DNA from: Bacteroidales bacterium WCE2004
GTDB lineage: Bacteria; Bacteroidota; Bacteroidia; Bacteroidales; UBA932
Reading direction: 5' to 3'
Length of the DNA: 64,000 nt
NCBI GenBank assembly: GCA_900167895.1
Contig: FUZR01000002.1
Location: 186,001 to 250,000 of the forward strand
The notes under the pieces were generated by a model, which saw only the letters and a program-made list of their open reading frames with translations, searched no databases and was not told the DNA's origin. The translations under genes and the position numbers were made by a program. Positions 14,766 to 22,384 of this stretch are shown here, piece after piece. Position 1 is the first letter of the stretch, and each line of letters begins with the position of its first letter.

Positions 14766-15421
14766 AATACTATTTCGAACAGGTCTTTTTTTGTTGTAAC
14801 TCCTTTGTCCTTTAACAAATTATACAAATACAATATTTTACGCAATTCAAGAGTTGTATTAGGCGCCTGTTCCATTTCCTCGACAAGCTTGATTGCGCCA
14901 CCAGTTATAATAAAGCAATTGAAGTCTACCTCAATAGCATATATACGAAATGCGATATTATTAATAATATAACCATATTTGGATTTCAGTTTTACCAACT
15001 GATGCTTTCGCTTATTAATTTCATTCTTTAATCGAATTTTCTCATCCTTCTTACTTAACGGCTCAAAATGACCATAAACTTCTTCATTAAGACAGCTATT
15101 CTTAAAATCCTGAAAAATAATCGGTCTTGAGGTTGTAACATCCGAGACAAATCTATCTTTCCCGATTTTCTTCCAATAAGGTGTTTGGAAGTACTCTATA
15201 TTCTCATCAAAAAAAGATCTCAAATATATCGGATCCCTCCACTTAGCTCGAAGATTTTTAAACTCGTTTTCCCCCAAATACAATGAATCATACTCCAACG
15301 CATCTCGCGGTAATGAAAGCTCTTCCCAATCCTCCTCTTCAAAAACCGCAGCAAAAACAATTAACTCCGACTCTTGGGGCTCAACACCAGGAGGGGAGGT
15401 ATATATTGAATCAAATCTCAT
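14762..15421 (-). CDS. Candidate toxin of the SecB-linked cassette (unknown family)
   Basis: First gene of the three-gene minus-strand unit; 219 residues. The central part resembles RelE-like or uncharacterised Bacteroidota proteins only loosely: FFDENIEYFQTPYWKKIGK, then a charged linker (EPLSKKDEKIRLKNEINKRK). The C-terminal half has the conserved-looking block YAIEVDFNCFIITGGAIKLV followed by a helical EELRKI-like tail. I recall similar proteins (CFxITGGAIKL) beside XRE regulators in other Bacteroidales, without assigned function. It is twice the size of HigB and has no recognisable HigB, HicA or MqsR motif. Toxin status is inferred from position only. Confidence 0.5.
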   Translation of the reverse strand: MRFDSIYTSPPGVEPQESELIVFAAVFEEEDWEELSLPRDALEYDSLYLGENEFKNLRAKWRDPIYLRSFFDENIEYFQTPYWKKIGKDRFVSDVTTSRPIIFQDFKNSCLNEEVYGHFEPLSKKDEKIRLKNEINKRKHQLVKLKSKYGYIINNIAFRIYAIEVDFNCFIITGGAIKLVEEMEQAPNTTLELRKILYLYNLLKDKGVTTKKDLFEIVL

Positions 15422-15426
15422 TATTC

Positions 15427-15486
15427 AACCACTTAGTTTATTTTTGCAAAGGTAGAAAATTAAATGGACAAATCAACCACCTGGTT
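15427..15486 (-). promoter_or_regulatory. Promoter of the toxin cassette with two operator-like dyads
   Basis: Minus-strand promoter: TTG (15476-15474), 19-bp spacer, TACCTTTG (15454-15447), about 26 nt before the ATG at 15421. Two related dyads lie around it: AACCACCTGGTT (15475-15486, touching the -33 box) and AACCACTTAGTT (15427-15438, downstream of the start site), 48 bp apart. Their placement fits repression by the operon's own HTH protein. Confidence 0.65.
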
Positions 15487-15882
15487 TAATTTTTCATCAG
15501 AAAGCCACACACAAATACCATGTCGCTATTTGAGCATATCCCTTCGTCACCAACGACGGCGATTAAATCGTTGGGCAGATACCCATTCGACCAATGTCCA
15601 ACATTAAATGCGCTTCAAAAGCAAAGGCAAGACATTACATGCCCGCGTTATGAATTAGCTAGGCTTCACACATCCGCAACTATTTACTATATCTAGCAAG
15701 AGCGTCGATGTCACCATATAATAATCTTTCGAGTCAAGACTACTCATTAAATAGTTATATTCCCCATTCGATCTCTCATCTTCGAAGTATCACCACTTTA
15801 AATATCTAATGAAAGGTACGGAATATATGCAAATTCCTTGTTCGGTTCTTGGCTCACGGATATCCCTTCGCCACCGCCACAC
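15487..15882 (+). other. AT-rich intergenic region between the two divergent defence operons
   Basis: About 400 bp with no convincing gene. One 58-codon ORF (15520-15696) has no promoter, atypical composition and no recognisable features. The sequence contains two stretches of similar wording around ATATCCCTTCGTCACC (near 15537) and ATATCCCTTCGCCACC (near 15860), a short imperfect direct repeat. Confidence 0.4.
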
Positions 15883-15955
15883 GCACAATTGTTCAGGAAA
15901 TTATAACAATATGCACTATTGTTCCTTGCAAGGAAAAATAATATCCATACCTTTG
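15883..15955 (+). promoter_or_regulatory. Promoter and controller-type operator of the restriction operon
   Basis: TTG (15926-15928), 19-bp spacer and TACCTTTG (15948-15955) form a good promoter 23 nt before the HTH gene. Upstream, GCACAATTGTTC (15883-15894) and GCACTATTGTTC (15913-15924) form direct repeats exactly 30 bp apart. The second is also one arm of a dyad AACAAT-N7-ATTGTT (15905-15923) that ends next to the -33 box. This resembles control by a C-type regulator encoded first in the operon. Confidence 0.55.
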
Positions 15956-15978
15956 CAAAAGACAATTAGGAATTAGCG

Positions 15979-16218
15979 ATGGAAAAACGATTTAATAAAG
16001 CACTTGCGAAAAACATAGGAGAATCCCTTCGAAAAATAAGGCTCTCCCAGGAAACAAACCTGACACAAGCCGATGTCGCAGATGGCGCGGGCATCTCAAC
16101 CAGGTATTATGTTTATCTTGAGCTTGGCCAAAGAATCCCAACCATCGAAGTTATCATGAGAATAGCACGAGCATACGGCATGAAACTCAGCGATTTTGTA
16201 AAATACTTTGAAAATTAG
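15979..16218 (+). CDS. XRE-family HTH regulator (controller-like protein)
   Basis: Single-domain DNA-binding protein of 79 residues, the size of restriction-modification controller (C) proteins. Helix-turn-helix at about residues 28-55 (LTQADVADGAGISTRYYVYL), with the typical PTIEVIMRIARAYG helix after it. It is the first gene of the eight-gene operon, 21 nt ahead of the AIPR gene. Direct repeats and a dyad just upstream of its promoter are likely binding sites. In classical systems a C protein delays restriction until methylation is complete; that role fits here but is inferred. Confidence 0.8.
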   Translation: MEKRFNKALAKNIGESLRKIRLSQETNLTQADVADGAGISTRYYVYLELGQRIPTIEVIMRIARAYGMKLSDFVKYFEN

Positions 16219-16239
16219 AATACTAACAAACATCCCATT

Positions 16240-18288
16240 ATGGAAGATATTAATAAATTCTATCAGGACTTCATGGCCCAGGCACAAGAGGATGCCGAGC
16301 TCAACGAAACAACGCTAGAGGATGCTCTCACTGAGAATATCATTGAGTATATCAAGGAGAGCAACGAAACAAATAGCCCTGAAATCCTTTGTATTCATCC
16401 CCTTGACGAAACCGTCAAGAAACGGGATAATTTCCGTATCAACGCCTTCGATTATTCTGATATGTCCGGCGAGCTGGATATTTTTGTCTCTCTATTCAAG
16501 AATTCCGAAAAGCCAGATACCATCCCCCACAATGAAATTGACGCCGCGATTAATCAGGGTGTCCGTTTCTTCAACCTAACAATTGCCGGTATCTTGTCGA
16601 AGATGCTTAGAGAGGCACGACCGGATTTCGCTGAGGTGACCGACATGATCTTGGAAGAGTATAAGGCAAAGAATATACGCCTTATCCGATTCTTCGTCAT
16701 AACCAATGGCAAACTTAAAGTTGAGTATACACTTGACGACAACAAATTAACCGACCAGCAAATAGATTGCGAGTACCATGTTTGGGATATCGAGAATGTC
16801 CAACGTGCAGACCTCGCAGGCCGCCAGATGTCCGAGATCGACATCACGCTCGACAACCCTATCGAGTGCATCCGCCTCAATGACCCCAACGACAAAGTCA
16901 ACACATATCTGGGGATTATATCCGCATATGAGCTTGGAACCATTTATAGCAAGCATAAGGATAAGCTATTGGACCAAAATGTCCGCAACTATCTCGGCGG
17001 AAAAATCAAAGTAAATGCGAGGATCGCCAAGACCCTCCGAGAGGCACCCGAAATGTTCTTCTCTTACAATAACGGTATTTCCAGTACCGCATCAGAAGTT
17101 GTCATAAAGAAGAGCGATTTCGTCGACAATCCAGATGCAGCTAAAATGTACATTACAGGCCTCCGAAATTGGCATATTGTCAATGGTGGACAAACAACCT
17201 GCACCATTTATAATGCATTCAAAAAAGGCGTGGATATTAAGCCTGCATATCTTACTGTGAAGGTTTCCGAAATCCGCGACAAAGATCGTAATGCGACTAT
17301 TGTTCAGAATATTGCCGAGTCTGCAAATTCTCAAACGCAGATTAAGGATTCTGATCTCAGCGCCAACCACAAGTACCTCTCAAGTATCGACTTCATCTCG
17401 AAGAAAGAATGGACTCCCTCCGGCTCCGTTCGTCCGAACACGCTATGGTATTTCGAGCGCCTCCGCGGGCAGCTTCTTTCAGACAAACTTAATGAAGGAG
17501 ATGCTCGTTCCGTCAAGGTCGCTAAGTTTATGCAGGCGCGGCCGAAAGAACAGATTCTTACCAAGACAGACATCGCCAAAGTTCTGATGGCATGGGATGG
17601 TTTCCCGAATGAGGCAAGCAAGGGAAACGAGGTGTGTTTTAACAATTTCTGGAAGAAAGACTACAAAGATACTGAGGTAACAAAAGAATACTTCCAAGAG
17701 ATAGTAGCCAAACGCATCATTTATCTTACAATTCATAGGCTATTCAAGGAAGCCGGACATAGCGGCTATGCAAATATAGTTGACAACTATGTCCTTGCCA
17801 CCGTCGCACAGAAAACTCAGCAGAACCTTGACCTGGAATACATCTGGGCTAATCAGAAGGTTCAGCCAGAGCTTGTTGATCCTATCAAGGAATGCATCGA
17901 GGTCATGGTTGCATACATAACCAAGATTGCCCAGGAAGGCATCAATCCCACCGTGGTCGCAAAACGTGCCGATTTCTGCAGCACTATCAAAATTCAGATG
18001 GCAAACGTGAAATTCCCGGCAACCCTTTCGCTCGTAAAGAAAAGCGAAGAGGAACTGACTCCTGATCAGCAAGCCGCAATTGACGCTGTTGTTGCGATCC
18101 CTGTTGAAGTCTGGGCAAAACTATCTTCTTGGGGCAAGGAGACGCACAAGATGTCCATCATGGAAAAGAAACGTATAGACCATATTGTGGTCGCACTTGG
18201 CAAGAATCCGAAATCGATAAGCTATTCATCGGCAGAAGGTTGCCTGAAGATTTTAAGAATGTCGGAAGACGCCGGTTTCACGAGATAA
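16240..18288 (+). CDS. AIPR-family (abortive infection phage resistance) protein
   Basis: Large protein of 682 residues. The AIPR core is recognisable in the middle: NARIAKTLREAPEMFFSYNN at about residues 258-277, followed by WHIVNGGQTTCTIYNAF. This combination of a disordered-looking P..FF.YNNG segment and VNGGQTT is the family signature. The first 130 residues contain ELDIFVSLF and DTIPHNEI, in the style of an N-terminal nuclease-like fold, but I cannot assign catalytic residues with confidence. AIPR proteins are linked to phage resistance and are often encoded beside restriction-modification genes. The stop is 6 nt ahead of the first methyltransferase. Biochemical role unknown; a phage-triggered effector or restriction accessory is possible. 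Confidence 0.8.
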   Translation: MEDINKFYQDFMAQAQEDAELNETTLEDALTENIIEYIKESNETNSPEILCIHPLDETVKKRDNFRINAFDYSDMSGELDIFVSLFKNSEKPDTIPHNEIDAAINQGVRFFNLTIAGILSKMLREARPDFAEVTDMILEEYKAKNIRLIRFFVITNGKLKVEYTLDDNKLTDQQIDCEYHVWDIENVQRADLAGRQMSEIDITLDNPIECIRLNDPNDKVNTYLGIISAYELGTIYSKHKDKLLDQNVRNYLGGKIKVNARIAKTLREAPEMFFSYNNGISSTASEVVIKKSDFVDNPDAAKMYITGLRNWHIVNGGQTTCTIYNAFKKGVDIKPAYLTVKVSEIRDKDRNATIVQNIAESANSQTQIKDSDLSANHKYLSSIDFISKKEWTPSGSVRPNTLWYFERLRGQLLSDKLNEGDARSVKVAKFMQARPKEQILTKTDIAKVLMAWDGFPNEASKGNEVCFNNFWKKDYKDTEVTKEYFQEIVAKRIIYLTIHRLFKEAGHSGYANIVDNYVLATVAQKTQQNLDLEYIWANQKVQPELVDPIKECIEVMVAYITKIAQEGINPTVVAKRADFCSTIKIQMANVKFPATLSLVKKSEEELTPDQQAAIDAVVAIPVEVWAKLSSWGKETHKMSIMEKKRIDHIVVALGKNPKSISYSSAEGCLKILRMSEDAGFTR

Positions 18289-18294
18289 TACACC

Positions 18295-19374
18295 ATGAAG
18301 AATCAGTCTTATAGACTATTAGATCTATTTTGTGGATGCGGAGGCATCAGTGAAGGCTATGCGCTCGCCGGTTATCAAATAGCCGGCGGCATAGACTTTA
18401 ACGAAGATGCCACAAAAACCTTCCAGCATAATTTCAGGGATGCGACTGTGTTCTGCACTGACATTTCACAGTTTGACGATAACCGCGTTAAAGAAGTGTA
18501 TCATGATATAGATGTTATCGTTGGTGGTCCTCCCTGCCAAGGATTCTCTTCCGCTAATAGATGGCAGAAAGAGACAGATGACCCGAGAAATAAGCTATTC
18601 TTTCAGTTCCTTCGATTTGTCGAAGTCCTTAAGCCAAAAGCCGTGATGATTGAAAACGTTCGTGGCCTTCTAACGCGTGACAACGGGTATGCAAAAAAAC
18701 GAATTGAGAGTCTGCTCGATAAAATGGAATACAATGTATCTATGAAGGTGCTTTGCGCATCGGACTATGGTGTCCCGCAGGACAGGCACAGAGCAATCAT
18801 TGTTGGGATCAAGCGCAAGAATCTGAAAGATCAGCGCCGTTTTAACTTTGAGAGAATTCCTCTGGCAGACAAAACGACCGTTTTCGATGCTATTGGAGAG
18901 CTATATGCATTCGAGAATAAACGGCCTGAGACAATGCACCTGAAGAAGGTGCCTGACACTCCCCTACGCGCTTATTATCGTCGCGAAGATGGACTTGTGC
19001 CTGACCACGTTTCTGTATATCCCGCAGAAAAAGTCCAGGAGCGAATCAAACATGTTCCCCAAGGCGGTAATTGGCAGGACGTCCCTGATGAGCTTTGGTC
19101 CAACTTGCGCTCGAATCGTCACTCTTCTGCATACCGTAGATTGAAGGAGGACGAGCCCTCGTGTACAATAGACACGGGGAATGCTCATAGCAATTACTTT
19201 CATCCAATTTTTAACCGAATTCCGTCCATTAGAGAATCTGCCAGGTTGCAATCTTTCCCCGATTCATTCGAGTTTATAGGAGCACGAGGAAGTAAATACA
19301 AACAGGTGGGGAATGCGGTTCCTCCGCTTCTTGCGAAGGCAATCGCTGAACAATTAAAGGAATACATAAAATGA
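18295..19374 (+). CDS. DNA (cytosine-5) methyltransferase, LlaJI.M1/M2-like (first)
   Basis: S-adenosylmethionine-dependent m5C methyltransferase of 359 residues with the full motif series: I LLDLFCGCGGISEG (AdoMet binding), IV GGPPCQGFS with catalytic Cys81, VI ENVRG, VIII QDRHRAIIVG, and C-terminal IX/X ESARLQSFPDSFEF and QVGNAVPPLLA. The variable target-recognition region lies between about residues 200 and 295. It overlaps the second methyltransferase by 4 nt. Two different m5C enzymes in one operon usually mean that the recognition site is asymmetric and each strand has its own methylase. The recognition sequence cannot be read from this protein. Confidence 0.93.
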   Translation: MKNQSYRLLDLFCGCGGISEGYALAGYQIAGGIDFNEDATKTFQHNFRDATVFCTDISQFDDNRVKEVYHDIDVIVGGPPCQGFSSANRWQKETDDPRNKLFFQFLRFVEVLKPKAVMIENVRGLLTRDNGYAKKRIESLLDKMEYNVSMKVLCASDYGVPQDRHRAIIVGIKRKNLKDQRRFNFERIPLADKTTVFDAIGELYAFENKRPETMHLKKVPDTPLRAYYRREDGLVPDHVSVYPAEKVQERIKHVPQGGNWQDVPDELWSNLRSNRHSSAYRRLKEDEPSCTIDTGNAHSNYFHPIFNRIPSIRESARLQSFPDSFEFIGARGSKYKQVGNAVPPLLAKAIAEQLKEYIK

Positions 19375-20399
19375 AAATTATAGACTTGTTTTGTGGCGTT
19401 GGAGGCCTTAGCCTCGGATTTGAAAATGCCGGCTTTGAAGTTGCGGCCGCGATCGATATGTGGGATGATGCCATCAAAACCTTCAACCATAACCGTAAGG
19501 ATAAAGTCGCCCAGACCATCTCCGTTGAAGATTTCAACGTGGACGTCCTACCAGCACTGATAAAGAGAGAAAAGATAACCGGGATTATCGGAGGCCCCCC
19601 TTGTCAGGGATTCAGCACCGTTGGCAAGAGAATTATTGACGACTCACGGAACAAATTGTACCTCGAATTCTACAAAGCTGTTAAGATTGCCAATCCGGAT
19701 TTCTTTGTAATAGAGAATGTAAAAGGTATGCTTACCCTCGGCGAGGGAGCATTTGTTAACGATATAATCGAACGCTTTGGAGAGAATGAGAATGGATTGG
19801 GATACAAGATCAGCAAGCAACTCGTGAACGCTGCCGACTATGGGATACCCCAGAACCGCCTCCGTGTCATCTTTGTTGGCATAAAGGGGAAAGAATTCAG
19901 GTTCCCTGAGCCATTTGGCTACACGTTGTCAGCAAAAGACGGAATTGGTGATTTGGAAGGCTCCAACAATGACCATTACGCAAAGGAGCCCGAGAATGAT
20001 TTTCAGCGTTTAATGCGTGGTAGCCAAACACGGCCGACAAACCAAGATTATACTGCCCATAGTGAGCAGACCGTATCGATTATCAGTAGAATCCCGGACG
20101 GTGGTAATATTCGCTGCCTACCTGCAGAATTCTGGCAAGTTCGGAAATACAACAAGGCATTTGAACGGATGAGTACTACAAGGCCTTCAAATACTATTGA
20201 TACTGGACACAGAAACTATTTTCACTATAGTGAGCCTCGTATCCCCACGGTTAGAGAGTCTGCAAGGATACAGAGTTTTCCTGACTCTTTCGAGTTCATA
20301 GGTACGCGGGGAAGTCAATATAAGCAAGTGGGAAACGCTGTGCCCCCTATGCTTGCTCAGGTTATTGCAGAAGAAATTAAGAAAACATTGAATAAATGA
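19371..20399 (+). CDS. DNA (cytosine-5) methyltransferase (second)
   Basis: Second m5C methyltransferase, 342 residues, complete: motif I DLFCGVGGLSLGF, IV GGPPCQGFSTVG with catalytic Cys78, VI ENVKG, VIII QNRLRVIFVG, IX ESARIQSFPDSFEF and X QVGNAVPPMLA. Its C-terminal 60 residues are strikingly close to those of the first enzyme, while the target-recognition region (about 195-280) differs, consistent with an old duplication followed by diverging strand specificity. ATGA overlaps link it to both neighbours, so the three proteins are translated in a coupled way. Confidence 0.93.
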   Translation: MKIIDLFCGVGGLSLGFENAGFEVAAAIDMWDDAIKTFNHNRKDKVAQTISVEDFNVDVLPALIKREKITGIIGGPPCQGFSTVGKRIIDDSRNKLYLEFYKAVKIANPDFFVIENVKGMLTLGEGAFVNDIIERFGENENGLGYKISKQLVNAADYGIPQNRLRVIFVGIKGKEFRFPEPFGYTLSAKDGIGDLEGSNNDHYAKEPENDFQRLMRGSQTRPTNQDYTAHSEQTVSIISRIPDGGNIRCLPAEFWQVRKYNKAFERMSTTRPSNTIDTGHRNYFHYSEPRIPTVRESARIQSFPDSFEFIGTRGSQYKQVGNAVPPMLAQVIAEEIKKTLNK

Positions 20400-21127
20400 G
20401 AGTTACATTAAACAGAGATTTTTACAAAGGATCGGATGGCAGCAGTTTGTCCGACACCCGTTGTGAACAGATGGTATTGTTGTTTGATATGCTCAACGAC
20501 ATCCCCGACGTCTTCGTCACTTACAAGCAGATTCAAGAATATGCTGTAACGAGGTCCCTCTATGGCAACGCAAAGGCCGACTCTGTTGTTCGGACGTATT
20601 TTCCTCTATTATGTAAACTGGGATTTGCCAAGAATGACGATTACATAAAGACAAGCGATGTCTTCACTGAGAGCGGCAAGCAGATGATTCTCTTGTACCG
20701 CGCTCTTGGGGACGCAAAAAGGGCGAACAATCAGGAGATAGTTGACCGGCTATACGATGTAAAAGCAAACCTGATTCAGCTTGGTATTAAGTTCTGGTTC
20801 AATACCGAGTCTGAAAAAGACAACAACATATGGCTGGCTCTTGATCTATTTTCAAAGATGGAGACCGTCGACTGGGACGAGTTCTTATACGCCATCTATT
20901 TGTGGCATCGGGGTAAAAACACGTCGGACATCGTAAGTACGTTGATAAACAACCGAAACAATGGTGTCGAGTACGAGTTTTTCAAAGAAGACGGGAAGTC
21001 TCTGCCAGACACAACTTATACTTACATCCGCGCACTCCTCATTGAGGCCCATATTATTCGTAATATCAACTCGAGTACCTCCACCATTACACAGGAGGGA
21101 AAGAACTTCATAGAAACAGTGTTTTAG
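20396..21127 (+). CDS. Unknown protein in the LlaJI-type operon
   Basis: Cytoplasmic protein of 243 residues without a recognised domain. It overlaps the second methyltransferase by 4 nt and ends 2 nt before the McrB-like gene, so it is surely part of the system. Predicted mostly helical; the segments FVTYKQIQEYAVTRSLYGNA and YIRALLIEAHIIRNI look like winged-helix or small alpha-helical DNA-binding units, but this is only a reading of the pattern. The next protein lacks the N-terminal DNA-binding domain common in McrB-like subunits, so this gene may encode a separate recognition or adaptor subunit. AT-rich like the rest of the island. Confidence 0.6.
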   Translation: MRVTLNRDFYKGSDGSSLSDTRCEQMVLLFDMLNDIPDVFVTYKQIQEYAVTRSLYGNAKADSVVRTYFPLLCKLGFAKNDDYIKTSDVFTESGKQMILLYRALGDAKRANNQEIVDRLYDVKANLIQLGIKFWFNTESEKDNNIWLALDLFSKMETVDWDEFLYAIYLWHRGKNTSDIVSTLINNRNNGVEYEFFKEDGKSLPDTTYTYIRALLIEAHIIRNINSSTSTITQEGKNFIETVF

Positions 21128-21129
21128 CT

Positions 21130-22374
21130 ATGGCAACAATTGAAGGTAATATTAAAAAGAACCTCCAGGAAATCATCGATATGCTTGGAGACGACAACCT
21201 TATGATTAACCTTACCGGGCCTGGCATCAATAAGATATTCTTTGGCGCCCCCGGAAGCGGGAAGTCCTTCTATGTAAACCGCTTCCTTATGGGACACAAG
21301 GACCATTCTTATAGAACGACCTTTCACCCGGATACAGATTATGCCTCGTTCGTCGGTGCGTACAAGCCGTCCATAAAAAAGGCCCAGAAGCCCATCAGAA
21401 CTGATTATACTCTTGCTGAATTGGCCGCAATGCTGAAAGCAGAGTATAATCAGGCGACGACTAAAGTGGTTGCTCTTCACTCATTTGTTTTGAAGTATGT
21501 GGATTATTTCAACGGCAACATCGCGAAGTATGGCAAGAAGGACTTGGTCAAACAGGCCGGGCTGGACGAAAATTATCATGCCGAAGTAAACAAAATGGTC
21601 AACCTATACGAGTGGATGATTTCATCAGGCTACCTTAACGAAGATAATATGGTCACCTATGAGTTCGTTCCCCAGGTTTTTACTCTCGCATATGTTGATG
21701 CTTGGCAAAATCCCGAAGAACAGGTTTTCCTTGTTATCGAAGAAATCAATCGTGGCAATTGCGCTCAGATATTTGGAGACCTTTTCCAGTTGCTTGACCG
21801 CGACGAACATGGTTATTCTTTATACACCATCAAAGCCGATACAGACCTCAAAAACTATCTCGTAGGCCAGCTGGGTGAAAATAGTCTTGGCATTAGAAAT
21901 GGAGAATTACGTATTCCAAGCAATCTTACTATCCTTGCCACGATGAACACTTCAGATCAGTCCTTGTTCCCTATGGATAGCGCTTTCAAGCGTCGGTGGT
22001 CTTGGGAGTATGTTCCTATCGACTCCGCCAACCCTAAGTCACAGTTCAAGATTACGATTGACGACAAGACCTACAAGTGGTCGAGCTTTTTGGATGAGGC
22101 CAACAAGCGCATTCACAAACTCTCAGATTCGGAGGACAAGCAGATGGGTAACTTCTTCATCAAAGCCGACGTGGATGTCGAAGAGTTCAAGAGTAAAGTA
22201 ATGTTCTATCTCTGGAGCGAAGTGTGCAAGGAGTACGAACACGCTGGTAGTTTCTTTAAGAATAAGCGCGACAATGACGCCGAGTTCACATTCAATAATC
22301 TCTTCCCCACCAATGATGCCACGAATGGCATTTTACAGGGTTTTATGGAGTTCCTGGGGGTTGAAGAAGCATAA
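21130..22374 (+). CDS. McrB-like AAA+ GTPase, restriction subunit (LlaJI.R1-like)
   Basis: Motor subunit of 414 residues. Walker A is GAPGSGKS (residues 39-46), followed by the McrB-type TFHPDTDYASFVGAY, Walker B FLVIEEINRG (about 200-209), and the GTP-specific sensor region TMNTSDQSLFPMDSAFKRRW (about 271-290). McrB-family proteins form hexamers that hydrolyse GTP and power DNA translocation with the partner nuclease. The AAA module starts almost at the N-terminus (about residue 30), so the usual N-terminal DNA-binding domain is missing. It sits 10 nt ahead of the nuclease gene, as in LlaJI systems. Confidence 0.9.
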   Translation: MATIEGNIKKNLQEIIDMLGDDNLMINLTGPGINKIFFGAPGSGKSFYVNRFLMGHKDHSYRTTFHPDTDYASFVGAYKPSIKKAQKPIRTDYTLAELAAMLKAEYNQATTKVVALHSFVLKYVDYFNGNIAKYGKKDLVKQAGLDENYHAEVNKMVNLYEWMISSGYLNEDNMVTYEFVPQVFTLAYVDAWQNPEEQVFLVIEEINRGNCAQIFGDLFQLLDRDEHGYSLYTIKADTDLKNYLVGQLGENSLGIRNGELRIPSNLTILATMNTSDQSLFPMDSAFKRRWSWEYVPIDSANPKSQFKITIDDKTYKWSSFLDEANKRIHKLSDSEDKQMGNFFIKADVDVEEFKSKVMFYLWSEVCKEYEHAGSFFKNKRDNDAEFTFNNLFPTNDATNGILQGFMEFLGVEEA

Positions 22375-22384
22375 TTAAAAGAAG

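Noticed and set aside
15520..15696. 58-codon ORF between the two defence operons
   Set aside because: No promoter, no family pattern, and codon choice unlike its neighbours; more likely non-coding.
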